From JAAYCT01 sp964499575 (GTDB lineage Bacteria > Bacillota > Clostridia > Saccharofermentanales > Saccharofermentanaceae): a stretch of DNA of 64,000 nt. Positions 50,328 through 59,277 of the stretch are shown one piece after another (within the stretch, counting starts at the first letter, position 1; every line of letters starts with the position of its first letter). The notes below the pieces were generated by a model that saw only the letters and a list, made by a program, of their open reading frames with translations, ran no database searches and was not told the DNA's origin. The DNA lies in assembly GCA_964499575.1 (NCBI GenBank), contig CAZCLK010000005.1, positions 1 to 64,000 on the forward strand. Direction: 5' to 3'. The translations under genes and the position numbers were made by a program.

Positions 50328-51503
50328 TCAACCGTTTCTTCGCACAAAATAATTGCCCGGTCTGCACACACCGTCGAAAAGTTTATTCTCCTCGGGCTTA
50401 ATCACTCGATAATACCCCATGTTAACGCCATACTCGATCGAAGAAAGAGCCATTTCGATTTCTTTTGGTCCTTCCGGCGAACGGATCGGTTCGATTCCGC
50501 GCCACGTATTGCGACCGCCGCCCTTGGATAAGTACATCGCCTGATCCGCCATATCGACGTGCTCCTGAAGGGAAAGCGGCGTTCCGGTGCCCTCAAACAA
50601 CGGATACGGCGTAAATCCGATACTGCATGTGACACTTCTCTCCGGATGCGTCGCATCCGCGGGCACTTTGACCGATTCGGAAAATCTTTTCCTCAGGGAT
50701 TCGGCATAGTGTGCGTAATCAACCGGGAAATGATGCGATACGACCAGAAGGAATTCTTCTCCGCCGCTTCGAATGACCAGACCGTTTGCTCCGACACAGG
50801 AAAAAAGCGTCTCTCCGACCTTCTTCAACACCTCATCTCCGCATAAGTGACCGTATTCGTCGTTGATCGTCTTGAAAAAATCAATGTCGATCAGATAGAG
50901 CGCGATACAGACCGATGCGTTGGTTTTGGGAAGATTCTTCTCGGTCAGATTACACATCACGTGCGTGTTGAGCATTTCAGGTAAAACACCGGACATGTAT
51001 TTTCGATTCAGACATCCGGTCAGATCGTCAACATAAATGTCGCGAGTCGCTTCCTGCATGACGTTCCGGACCTTGTCCGTCCAGGATTCGTCAACCGTCT
51101 GAAGCGAAAAAACATTCTTGCTTCCGGCGCTGAAATACGCATAGTTCTTTCCGGCGAGTTCCTTTTGCTTGGCATTCCTCTCCAAGTCGCCCAAAAGTTT
51201 TTTAACCGGCTGGTAGATCACTCTTTGATAAATCTCAAGAAACATTACGGTCAGTAAAGCAGAGAAAATCAATATGCCGACACCCAGAGAAACAGCGAAC
51301 TTGATATGAAAATCGTTCAGCTCGCCCCAATTGCCGAACGGCGGGAAGCCCATGCCCAGAGACACCGAAAAATAAACCAGCATACCGGTAATCAACGAAA
51401 ACGTAAAAACGAAAGCAAACAAATAACGAACCACCTGCCACATGTACTCCCATGTTTCAAGCGATTGAATTCGATCAAACAGACCCGAGATGCCTTTTTT
51501 CAT
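50328..51503 (-). CDS. Membrane-bound diguanylate cyclase (GGDEF domain)
   Basis: A 391-residue protein that probably makes cyclic di-GMP. Two membrane helices (about 25-50 and 70-92) are followed by a linker and a GGDEF domain (about 155-320) with the active motif SGGEEF and metal-binding LIDIDFFKTINDEYGH. The inhibitory RxxD site just before the motif is absent. A C-terminal extension of about 65 residues, unassigned, follows. AAGGAAG precedes the ATG. Convergent with nothing; rpsO follows on the same strand under its own promoter. Confidence 0.88.
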   Translation of the reverse strand: MKKGISGLFDRIQSLETWEYMWQVVRYLFAFVFTFSLITGMLVYFSVSLGMGFPPFGNWGELNDFHIKFAVSLGVGILIFSALLTVMFLEIYQRVIYQPVKKLLGDLERNAKQKELAGKNYAYFSAGSKNVFSLQTVDESWTDKVRNVMQEATRDIYVDDLTGCLNRKYMSGVLPEMLNTHVMCNLTEKNLPKTNASVCIALYLIDIDFFKTINDEYGHLCGDEVLKKVGETLFSCVGANGLVIRSGGEEFLLVVSHHFPVDYAHYAESLRKRFSESVKVPADATHPERSVTCSIGFTPYPLFEGTGTPLSLQEHVDMADQAMYLSKGGGRNTWRGIEPIRSPEGPKEIEMALSSIEYGVNMGYYRVIKPEENKLFDGVCRPGNYFVRRNG

Positions 51504-51541
51504 GGCTTCCTTATTGTGTCTCAGATTTTTTCCTTGAGCAA

Positions 51542-51570
51542 ATTATAGCACTTGATGCTTTTAAAATATA
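51542..51570 (-). promoter_or_regulatory. Possible extended -10 promoter of the GGDEF gene
   Basis: TGCTATAAT (-10 at 51542-51547 on minus) is an extended -10 element; the -35 region is weak. Confidence 0.5.
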
Positions 51571-51726
51571 AAATAATGTGTAAATGATTTCGTTACTTTT
51601 TTTGTACAATCTTTGGTCTTATATATATGTACATGAGGGCTGAAATCATGTTATTATTTCTTCGGTCCACCCTGCCGCAGCACTTTTCCGCGGCGATTAT
51701 CGACAGATCCCAAAGGAGGAACAATC

Positions 51727-52980
51727 ATGACCAAGCTGATAGGAAACCTAATGTTCGGGCAATCCGGCGGCCCGACGTCCGTAATTAACGCATCTGCCGC
51801 CGGAGTTTTTATCGAGGCGCTCAAACATTCTGACGTCATTACGAAAGTATACGGAGCCGCAAACGGCATCGTCGGCATATTGAACGAGCGTTTTTACGAT
51901 ATGGGCGAAGAGGACCCCGAGGAGCTTGAAATGCTCAAATACACGCCCTCTTCGAGTCTCGGTTCCTGCAGATACAAGTTGTCCGATGTAAGCCAGGACG
52001 ATTCGGACTACATTCGTTTATTGGAGGTTTTCAAGAAATACAATATCCGTTACTTTTTGTATAACGGCGGAAACGACTCGATGGACACCTGCAACAAGAT
52101 TTCGAAGTACCTCCAGAAGTCCGGATACGAGTGCCGTGTCATGGGCGTTCCGAAAACCATCGATAACGATCTGTTCGGCACAGACCATTGCCCCGGATTT
52201 GCGTCAGCCGCCAAATATATCGCAACAACCACGATGGAAGTATTCCTGGACGCACGCGTCTACGACACCGGAATGATCTGCGTCATCGAAGTCATGGGTC
52301 GCCATGCCGGCTGGCTCACGGCAGCTACCCGGTTGGCAAACGAGAAGGGTTGCGGGCCGGATCTCATTTATCTGCCCGAAGTGCCTTTTGACATTGATAA
52401 GATGGTCGAGGATGTCATCCGCATTTACGAGAAAAACCGCAAGGTAATCATCGCAGTCTCCGAGGGCGTTCAAACCAAGGAAGGTTTATTTATACCCGAG
52501 ATCGGTGCCGGCGACGATGTGGCGGTCGATTCTTTCGGTCACAAGCAACTCGGCGGTACCGCGATGGTCCTTGCCGATATATTAAAAAAAGCAACGGGGG
52601 CCAAAGTCCGCGGCATTGAACTCTCCCTCATGCAAAGGTGCGCTTCCCACTGCGCCTCGCAGACCGATATCGACGAATCGTTCATGGCGGGTCAGACTGC
52701 AGTCCTCAAGGCCATCGAAGGCCTGACCGACTACATGATCGGATTCGAACGCGTACCCGGAAAAAAATACAAATGCGAGATCGATCTGATCCCTTTGGAT
52801 GAAGTGGCCAACACGGAAAAGAAAGTACCGCGCGATTGGATCAACCCCGCTGGCAATTTTGTTACCGAAGATTTTGTTGATTACGCGCTTCCGCTCATTC
52901 AGAACGAAACCTGTCAGCAAATCGTAGACGGACTGCCCCGTTTCGCACAGTTGAAGAAAATATTGGTTCAGAAAGCATAA
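51727..52980 (+). CDS. pfp: 6-phosphofructokinase, pyrophosphate-dependent type
   Basis: Phosphorylates fructose 6-phosphate in glycolysis. The 417-residue protein has FGQSGGPTSVINAS, the phosphate-donor loop YNGGNDSMDT (114-117 GGND) and PKTIDNDL (142-149). Aspartate after GGN and lysine in PKTIDND are the residues that favour pyrophosphate over ATP in this family (established knowledge), so a reversible PPi-dependent enzyme is predicted. AAAGGAGGAAC precedes the ATG. It is the only plus-strand protein gene in the right half and ends in a two-way terminator; the A/T-rich upstream region has several possible promoters. Confidence 0.93.
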   Translation: MTKLIGNLMFGQSGGPTSVINASAAGVFIEALKHSDVITKVYGAANGIVGILNERFYDMGEEDPEELEMLKYTPSSSLGSCRYKLSDVSQDDSDYIRLLEVFKKYNIRYFLYNGGNDSMDTCNKISKYLQKSGYECRVMGVPKTIDNDLFGTDHCPGFASAAKYIATTTMEVFLDARVYDTGMICVIEVMGRHAGWLTAATRLANEKGCGPDLIYLPEVPFDIDKMVEDVIRIYEKNRKVIIAVSEGVQTKEGLFIPEIGAGDDVAVDSFGHKQLGGTAMVLADILKKATGAKVRGIELSLMQRCASHCASQTDIDESFMAGQTAVLKAIEGLTDYMIGFERVPGKKYKCEIDLIPLDEVANTEKKVPRDWINPAGNFVTEDFVDYALPLIQNETCQQIVDGLPRFAQLKKILVQKA

Positions 52981-53000
52981 TCCATACATTCAGGCCGTCC

Positions 53001-53040
53001 AAAAAAGACCCGCGAGAATTCAACTTCCGCGGGTCTTTCT
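53001..53040. terminator. Bidirectional terminator between pfp and the flavin reductase gene
   Basis: AAAGACCCGCG (53004-53014) and CGCGGGTCTTT (53028-53038), with A/T runs on both sides. The hairpin overlaps the last codons of the minus-strand gene. Confidence 0.85.
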
Positions 53041-53715
53041 TTTGCTCTTGAACTTCGTGATCTCTTTGTCCCCGGCCGTTCGGCCTTTTTGCATCCGGAT
53101 CTTCAGCTTATCCGAAGAAGCAACCGAGTATCCGAAAAATCCGAGCATCCCGCCGAGCGAATAGTAATCGCCGTGTACGTAACTGATCAATCCCGCCCGG
53201 TCAAGACATACTTTTCCTTGAGCGTTCAATAAACGCCGGTCAACCGAAACCGAAACGATCTCAGCGATAAACATATCGTGAGATCCAAGTTCGACGGTTT
53301 GTCTGAGTACACAAGAAAGATAAAGCGGGGATTCGGCAACGGCAGGCGCATATCGCAACCCGCTGGCAGGGATTGCCGTCAAACCGCATACAGAGAACTT
53401 ATCCTCCTCCGCCCCGGATCGGACACCACAGTAATCACAGTTTTTTGCCAGATCCTCGCCGACCAGATTTACGACAAATTCGCCGGTCGAAAGGATCAAG
53501 GGATGCGAATGTCTGGATTTTCGAACGGATATGGAGAGCATCGGCGGGTCCGAACACACCGTTCCCGTCCAGGCGATCGTTATGATATTCGGCCGCTCCG
53601 AATCATTTTCCGGATGGATGCCTGCGCACGAAACCATAACAACGGGCAGAGGATAAAGCAGTACAGTCGGCGGAAAAAGGACGCGGTCCATGTCTTGTTC
53701 CCTATGTTCAATCAT
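53020..53715 (-). CDS. Flavin reductase-like FMN-binding protein
   Basis: A 231-residue protein of the split-barrel flavin reductase-like family. FLYPLPVVMVSCAG-like start (VLLYPLPVVMVSCAG), NIITIAWTGTVCSDPP, SIRKSRHSHPLIL-type motif (SVRKSRHSHPLIL) and GEFVVNLVGEDL match the family. Possibly an NADH:flavin oxidoreductase or rubredoxin-linked flavoprotein. The ATG at 53715 has AAGGAGG upstream; the frame continues 26 codons further. A basic tail (KFKSKRKTRGS) is unusual. Follows the GNAT-MGMT gene by 49 bases. Confidence 0.85.
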   Translation of the reverse strand: MIEHREQDMDRVLFPPTVLLYPLPVVMVSCAGIHPENDSERPNIITIAWTGTVCSDPPMLSISVRKSRHSHPLILSTGEFVVNLVGEDLAKNCDYCGVRSGAEEDKFSVCGLTAIPASGLRYAPAVAESPLYLSCVLRQTVELGSHDMFIAEIVSVSVDRRLLNAQGKVCLDRAGLISYVHGDYYSLGGMLGFFGYSVASSDKLKIRMQKGRTAGDKEITKFKSKRKTRGS

Positions 53716-53764
53716 TAATACGGCCTCCTTCTTAGAAATTCCTGATAAGATTTTCCCCTCGACT

Positions 53765-54847
53765 TTATTTTCCGAAATATCCGAACATTTCATGTTCGAT
53801 CAGGAATTCTTTGATCTCGACTCCGCCCGAAAAACCGACCAATCTGCCGTCTTTTCCGATCACACGGTGGCAGGGGATGATCAACGGGACCGGATTATCC
53901 GCGCATGCCGAGCCGACAGCCCGTGTCAGATTTCTGGCGGCGATACGGTCGTTACCGGTAAGCGACATCGCGATGTCCTCATAACTGACCGTCGACCCGT
54001 AGGGGATCTTCTTGATCTCCTCCCAGACATGTCTTTGAAAATCGCTGCCGTATGAAAACCTGACGTTCAAGCTGAATTTGGTTCTGGCCTTTTTCAGGTA
54101 CTCCGACAATTCTCTTGCGGCTTTTGATACCTCGCTCGGAAGGGAGAATTTATTTTCCGACGGATCCGGATGATTATCGGTGCGTACGGTTCCGTCCGTA
54201 TCGGCAAATCCTGTGCGAATCGCAACGGTTCGATCAAAAGGATCCTCGATGAATTGATCATATGCGTAGAAACGGACTCCCTCAATATATTCCGAACTTC
54301 CTCGAACTGCGATCAATCCTCTGGGGAATCGTATAAAGGCCACCGAGTAATCCGGGTATTCCGAAGCCAGAAGGGAAAACATACCGGCATCGACGTAAAC
54401 GCCGTCCACACAGAGTTCCTCTTCCAATACGGCTTCCTGACGCATGCCGCACGCCTCCGCGATCTCCCCCATTTTCAAATCGGAGATCGCAATATTCCAA
54501 CTGACCTTATGTAATTGCATCGAAAAAAAGGCGATCCGCAAAACCGTGTCGACCATCCTTTTTATTATGTCATCCGTCAGAAAAACCGGGTGCCCGGAAG
54601 ATGCCGATAAGCGGCAATATATCCATGCATTGTTATTAACGCGATGAATACCGTATAAGCCGACCAATCCGCATACCGCCGGACCGTCCGGCTCTTGAAC
54701 GGATGCAACATAAAGGCTCATGGTGGGGTCAGCAATCGCAGAGCGAATGAAAGAGGTGATTTCGGCCGGTTTTTTATCCGAAAAAACGTGTTCCCTCAGC
54801 CTGACCGAATCGTTGATCCGAACCGGAGTCAGTGTCACGTCAACCAT
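53765..54847 (-). CDS. Fusion of GNAT-like acetyltransferase and O6-methylguanine-DNA methyltransferase
   Basis: A 360-residue protein of two parts. Residues about 1-165 look like a RimJ/RimL-type GNAT domain (RINDSVRLREHVFSD, HRVNNNAWIYCRLSA, HKVSWNIAISDLKM, EACGMRQEAVLEEEL). Residues about 175-360 are an Ogt/MGMT repair protein with VWEEIKKIPYGSTVSYEDIA and the methyl-accepting cysteine in IIPCHRVIG (Cys326), followed by GFSGGVEIKEFLIEHE. The join would combine alkyl-DNA repair with an acyl transfer. GGAGGGG precedes the ATG. Lies between the solute-binding lipoprotein and the flavin reductase on the same strand. Confidence 0.85.
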   Translation of the reverse strand: MVDVTLTPVRINDSVRLREHVFSDKKPAEITSFIRSAIADPTMSLYVASVQEPDGPAVCGLVGLYGIHRVNNNAWIYCRLSASSGHPVFLTDDIIKRMVDTVLRIAFFSMQLHKVSWNIAISDLKMGEIAEACGMRQEAVLEEELCVDGVYVDAGMFSLLASEYPDYSVAFIRFPRGLIAVRGSSEYIEGVRFYAYDQFIEDPFDRTVAIRTGFADTDGTVRTDNHPDPSENKFSLPSEVSKAARELSEYLKKARTKFSLNVRFSYGSDFQRHVWEEIKKIPYGSTVSYEDIAMSLTGNDRIAARNLTRAVGSACADNPVPLIIPCHRVIGKDGRLVGFSGGVEIKEFLIEHEMFGYFGK

Positions 54848-54868
54848 AAAAGCCCCTCCTCTTCTCTG

Positions 54869-56353
54869 TCAGAAACCATCCTCGCCCATTGAAGCGATCA
54901 GCGCGTCAATATCCGTCTCGGGATCCATCAATTCCGCAGCGTATTGATTCAGGAAAACCTGTGTCTGCCCGTAATATTCGGGATCACAACCGAAGGGCGT
55001 GAAATATGCGGTATCAATGATGTCTTTCAGTTTATACAAAGAACCGCAATAAACGGAGTCGGCAAAAGTTCGATCCCAAACTTCGGGGGACTTGACGACA
55101 GGAATAAATCCCTCATGTTTTTCGAGTCTTCGGCGAAGAAGGATCGCATCTGTATCCAGTGCGATGAATGCGGCAAAATCAACCGCCGCTTCGGGATGTT
55201 CGGACCCGGAAGAGATACTCAGCGGGAAAACCGTCAGAGCTGGCGGAGAAAGCAGTCCGGGTTTCACAGAAGGCATTTGGACCACTCCAAGAGTATACGG
55301 CATATAGTTTGACCACCGGACTACCTCATCGGATTGACCGACCCATATACCCACCCTTTTCGACAGGATCGGGTCGAGCGTTCCGAAATAGGATATACGA
55401 TCCTCTCCGGACATCCATTCCGCAAAAAATGCAGGGTCAAACTTTCTCATGTAGAGTGCCGTCTCGCGGAACCCCTCGGATGACAGGTCGATTCTTCCGT
55501 CTTTCTCCGCCAAATAACCGACAGAAGGATCAAAGGAAGCCGGCAGATAAGGAATGAACGCCGATCCCGAAAGAAACGGAACCACGTAAGAGGCGGTTTC
55601 ATCGTCCGGATCATTGAGCAAATAAATTTTTTCGGACGCTTGAAGCAGAGCATCCAAGTCCGCCTCATACGGTAAAGATACTCCCGCCAAATCGAGCACT
55701 TCATGATTTACGAACAAAACCGACACGGATGCGGCGTACGGCACCCCATACTGATTGCCCGAATAGGAGCATCTCAAAAACATATCCGGGTATACGACCG
55801 CCGGTGATAGAAGCGGATTTGCCGCCAGAAGATCATCCAAAGACAATAAAAACCCCTCCCGAATCAATTCGGACATGGCATCCGTCATCACGATATCCGG
55901 AATCGTTCCCGAATCAATCCACGCCTTGTAGGAAGCAAGATCGGCTCCTGTTTCGGATGTGGTCAGTAACTCGACCGAAAATTCGGGTTCAACGGTTTGG
56001 AGAAAGTCAAGAGAGACGGTTTGACCCGTGACACCGACGCCGAGCAGGTTCTGCTTCTTGGCAGTATACAGTTGAGATAAAGCCAACGCCGTATCATGCG
56101 TCATCGGAGCCGCAAGCCGGATTCGTTCGGGCGCTACGCTATCTATAGAAGGAGCTGTCGACGTTACTGGAATGGACGTGTCATCGGACTCCGAAGGATC
56201 CAAAACGTCCGGAAACATGGACGGCTCGTTCGAACAAGCTGTACTGACACTAAGTAATACAAAAAGAACAACGATGAAAAATACAACGCTTCGTAAAGAA
56301 CGGGAGCATGTTCCGAAGGCTTTATTCGAACAGCGGCGCGGGGCAATTATCAT
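54869..56353 (-). CDS. Extracellular solute-binding lipoprotein (family 1)
   Basis: A 494-residue lipoprotein: basic N-terminus, hydrophobic core, lipobox LSVSTAC with Cys40, a Ser/Pro/Thr linker, then a substrate-binding fold with GTIPDIVMTDAMSELIREGFLLSLDDLL, YGVPYAASVSVLFVNHEVLDLAG and the late HPEAAVDFAAFIALD, as in sugar ABC transporter binding proteins. No permease or ATPase gene is adjacent. The ATG at 56353 has GGAGGAC 12 bases upstream; another lies 45 bases earlier. 21 bases separate it from the GNAT-MGMT gene. Confidence 0.83.
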   Translation of the reverse strand: MIIAPRRCSNKAFGTCSRSLRSVVFFIVVLFVLLSVSTACSNEPSMFPDVLDPSESDDTSIPVTSTAPSIDSVAPERIRLAAPMTHDTALALSQLYTAKKQNLLGVGVTGQTVSLDFLQTVEPEFSVELLTTSETGADLASYKAWIDSGTIPDIVMTDAMSELIREGFLLSLDDLLAANPLLSPAVVYPDMFLRCSYSGNQYGVPYAASVSVLFVNHEVLDLAGVSLPYEADLDALLQASEKIYLLNDPDDETASYVVPFLSGSAFIPYLPASFDPSVGYLAEKDGRIDLSSEGFRETALYMRKFDPAFFAEWMSGEDRISYFGTLDPILSKRVGIWVGQSDEVVRWSNYMPYTLGVVQMPSVKPGLLSPPALTVFPLSISSGSEHPEAAVDFAAFIALDTDAILLRRRLEKHEGFIPVVKSPEVWDRTFADSVYCGSLYKLKDIIDTAYFTPFGCDPEYYGQTQVFLNQYAAELMDPETDIDALIASMGEDGF

Positions 56354-56418
56354 GAAGTGATTCGTCCTCCGAAATAATGGCGTTCTGATGTTCGACACGA
56401 CAAAATTATTATAGCATT

Positions 56419-56453
56419 AAAAAAACTGTACAAGCGATGAATGCTTGTACAGT
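56419..56453 (-). terminator. Intrinsic terminator of tRNA-Thr
   Basis: Perfect 11-base arms ACTGTACAAGC and GCTTGTACAGT around a 7-base loop, followed by seven T on the minus strand. A TGCTATAAT extended -10 just beyond (56408-56413) may start the lipoprotein transcript. Confidence 0.9.
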
Positions 56454-56457
56454 TCTT

Positions 56458-56532
56458 TGGAGCCGATGGTGAGAGTCGAACTCACGACCTATTCATTACG
56501 AGTGAATTGCTCTACCACTGAGCCACATCGGC
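56458..56532 (-). tRNA. tRNA-Thr (CGU)
   Basis: Acceptor GCCGATG/CATCGGC, anticodon stem ATTCA/TGAAT around CTCGTAA giving anticodon CGT, T arm GTTCGAC, discriminator T and encoded CCA. Confidence 0.95.
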
Positions 56533-56557
56533 AAATGATCCAATCGGCACGGATTAA

Positions 56558-56586
56558 AATATACAAATATAACCCCGGTCTGTCAA
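56558..56586 (-). promoter_or_regulatory. Strong sigma-A promoter of tRNA-Thr
   Basis: TTGACA (56581-56586), 17 bases and TATATT (56558-56563) on the minus strand, 26 bases before the tRNA. Confidence 0.8.
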
Positions 56587-56611
56587 TACCGAAAAGACTG
56601 CGATATGTCCG

Positions 56612-57994
56612 TTAATCGGACAAGATGCGTTTCGACGAACGAAGTGTCTCCGACTTAACCTTTTCAAAGTCAATCGTCGTCAATTCGCCGCGATACTTAA
56701 CAAAACGACCGGCAATCATCACCGACTCAACCGCCGAAGACGGAGTTCCGTATACCAGAGTAGATACGGGGTCGTTCATCGGCCACATAGACGGGTTATC
56801 ATAACGTACGACCTGAAAATCGGCGTTCATACCGGCCTCGATTCGTCCGCACCCGTTAAAGCCCATCCCGGTAAATCCGCCGCGAGTGGCCATGAATAGC
56901 GTGTCTTCCGCTTTCATGTTTTCCGGATCGTTGAATCTTTCTTTTGCGATCAATGAAGCGATCCTCATCTCAACGTACATATCGAGATTGTTGTTGCTTG
57001 CACTGCCGTCGGTGCCGATACAGACGTTGATTCCCTTGCTTTTCAACGCGCGCACATCACATACACCGGAAGCAAGTTTCAGATTGCTGGACGGGTTATG
57101 CGCAACCGTTACGCGATGCGCAGCAAGAATATCCCGATCTCGATCGGTAAGATGAACGCAATGTGCCGCAATACACGGACGATCGAAAATTCCGAAATCG
57201 GACAACGCTTCAACCGGTGTAACCTTGTATTTCGAAAGGCAATTATCCACCTCCGTCCGCGTTTCACAAGCATGAACCAGTATGGAAACCTCCGCTTCCT
57301 TGGCTACGGCGGCGAGTTGAGAATAGATATATTCCGGATAAAGATAAACGGAGTGGACAAGTAGTGATACGCGAATCAAACCGTCCCCCGCCTGATCGAA
57401 TTCTTTGTGAAAAGCCATGAAACCGTTCAGATCCGGCTTCCAGACTTCATTCTCTTCGACCCTCCCGAAATGTCCGGTATTCAAACGAAAACCCGAATCC
57501 AGAGCAGCATGCGCAATCTCGCCGGCCATATCGTACATGTCCGCGGCGGCTCCGGTTCCTCCGTTGATCATTTCGGCGATTCCCAAAAGACTGGCGTAAT
57601 AAATATCTTTGGGAACGAGTTTACTCTCCCGGGGTAAAATGACCTTAAAAAGCCAGTCTTCCAATCTCATGTCATCCGCGCTGTTTTTAAGGATGGACAT
57701 CGGGATGTGCGAATGACCGTTTGCAAAGGTCGGAAGAAGTATGCGATCGGCTCCGGAATATACGTCATATTCATTCGGCGATACGTATTGATCTGCGTTC
57801 GTCTTCTGACACTCTTCAAGGCCGTTGCATCGGCTCTGTCTTAACGATTTTTCGGCATTCTGAAGACTTTGTCCGACATATTCGATCCTGCCGTTTTCGA
57901 CAGCGACGAATGCGTTCGGGAGAACAGAAATCCCGCCTTCTATCGTTGGCGTTACCACTGTGATTTCTTTAATGATCAGCGGACGGTTATGCAT
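56612..57994 (-). CDS. mtaD: 5-methylthioadenosine/S-adenosylhomocysteine deaminase
   Basis: A 460-residue amidohydrolase that probably deaminates methylthioadenosine, S-adenosylhomocysteine and perhaps adenosine. Metal and substrate residues are in FANGHSHIPMSIL, VHACETRTEVDNC, AAHCVHLTD and IGTDGSASNNN; the N- and C-terminal parts form the composite beta domain. Length and motifs match MtaD/DadD enzymes. ATG follows AAGGAG. Directly after ahcY (12 bases), and in one strand with punA and secA, which suggests it handles SAH left by methyltransferases. Confidence 0.9.
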   Translation of the reverse strand: MHNRPLIIKEITVVTPTIEGGISVLPNAFVAVENGRIEYVGQSLQNAEKSLRQSRCNGLEECQKTNADQYVSPNEYDVYSGADRILLPTFANGHSHIPMSILKNSADDMRLEDWLFKVILPRESKLVPKDIYYASLLGIAEMINGGTGAAADMYDMAGEIAHAALDSGFRLNTGHFGRVEENEVWKPDLNGFMAFHKEFDQAGDGLIRVSLLVHSVYLYPEYIYSQLAAVAKEAEVSILVHACETRTEVDNCLSKYKVTPVEALSDFGIFDRPCIAAHCVHLTDRDRDILAAHRVTVAHNPSSNLKLASGVCDVRALKSKGINVCIGTDGSASNNNLDMYVEMRIASLIAKERFNDPENMKAEDTLFMATRGGFTGMGFNGCGRIEAGMNADFQVVRYDNPSMWPMNDPVSTLVYGTPSSAVESVMIAGRFVKYRGELTTIDFEKVKSETLRSSKRILSD

Positions 57995-58006
57995 GGCGGC
58001 TCCTTA

Positions 58007-59254
58007 CTAAATATCCCAGGAAAAGAGATACTTATGTTGTTCGGGCGTAAGTTCGTCGATCTGTTTGCGCTTGTGCATCAACAACATATTCGCGACACGA
58101 TCGTCAATTTCCTGCGGAATGTCGTACACGCCGATACTTAAGGCTCTACCGTTCGTTGCCAGATGTTTTGCCGACAGCGCCTGAAGCGAAAAACTCATGT
58201 CCATGATTTCAGCCGGGTGTCCGTCGCCGGAAGCAAGATTCACCAGGCGGCCTTCCGCCAGAATGCATATTGTTCTTCCATCCTCCATGACATAACCGGC
58301 TATTCCCTCCCTGAGGTTCGAGACGCCCTTTGAAAGGGCGAGAAGCTCCTTCAGATTAATTTCCACATCAAAATGACCCGCGTTACAACAAATCGCTCCA
58401 TCCTTCATTCGGATAAAATGCTTGTGTGTTATGACGTCCTTACAACCGGTGACTGTGATAAAAACGTCTCCCAACGGAGCCGCCTGATCCATCGTCATCA
58501 CGTCATAGCCCTCCATAAGCGCTTCACACGCCTTGACCGGGTCAATCTCCGTAACGATGACCCGGGCTCCGAGACCTTTGGCCCGCAAGGCCACTCCCTG
58601 CCCGCACATCCCGAAACCCGCGACAACGACGGTCTTTCCGGAAACCAGCAAATTCGTTGTGGACATGATCGCGGTCCATACGGACTGACCCGTTCCGAAC
58701 CGGTTGTCGAAAAGGTGTTTACATCTTGCGTCATTCACCGCTATGGCAGGATACTTCAATCGCCCTTCGCGCTCAAGAATTTTCAGGCGATGCACACCGG
58801 TCGTCGTCTCTTCGCAACCTCCGATCAGCTCGTCCATCAGATGTGTGTGTCCGGAATGCAGGAGCATCGAAAAATCTCCGCCGTCATCGATAACAATATG
58901 CGGGTGACAGGATAAAGCCATGACAAGATGTTTCGTGTATGTTTCTTCATCGGCACCGTGAACGCAAAAAACATGCATTCCGTCTTCCGCGAGCGCGGCA
59001 GCGACATCATCCTGAGTGGACAATGGGTTGCATCCGGTCAGATAGACATCCGCGCCGCCCGATCGCAACACTTTGGCAAGGCAAGCGGTTTTTGCTTCAA
59101 CATGCACGCTTACGGCAATTCGAAGCCCGGAGAAAGGTTTTTCCGAAGACAATTCTTCTTCAATCATGCGGAGGACCGGCATATTTCTGTATGCCCACTT
59201 AATTTTCTTTTCTCCGCTCGGCGCCAAAGACAGGTCCCTTATTTCATAATCCAT
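58007..59254 (-). CDS. ahcY: Adenosylhomocysteinase, short type
   Basis: A 415-residue NAD-dependent enzyme that reversibly splits S-adenosylhomocysteine. Signatures: KTACLAKVLRSGGADV, VIDDGGDFSMLLH, VNDARCKHLFDNRFGTGQS, VVVAGFGMCGQGVA and CNAGHFDVEI. The C-terminus ends LFSWDI and lacks the extra Lys-Tyr-containing tail of long AHCY proteins; this short form is seen in Thermotoga and archaea, where one relative (MJ1388) acts on S-inosylhomocysteine (established knowledge, as I recall it). GAGAGG precedes the ATG. Between punA and mtaD. Confidence 0.92.
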   Translation of the reverse strand: MDYEIRDLSLAPSGEKKIKWAYRNMPVLRMIEEELSSEKPFSGLRIAVSVHVEAKTACLAKVLRSGGADVYLTGCNPLSTQDDVAAALAEDGMHVFCVHGADEETYTKHLVMALSCHPHIVIDDGGDFSMLLHSGHTHLMDELIGGCEETTTGVHRLKILEREGRLKYPAIAVNDARCKHLFDNRFGTGQSVWTAIMSTTNLLVSGKTVVVAGFGMCGQGVALRAKGLGARVIVTEIDPVKACEALMEGYDVMTMDQAAPLGDVFITVTGCKDVITHKHFIRMKDGAICCNAGHFDVEINLKELLALSKGVSNLREGIAGYVMEDGRTICILAEGRLVNLASGDGHPAEIMDMSFSLQALSAKHLATNGRALSIGVYDIPQEIDDRVANMLLMHKRKQIDELTPEQHKYLFSWDI

Positions 59255-59277
59255 ACATCTTACCTCTCGTGTACCCG

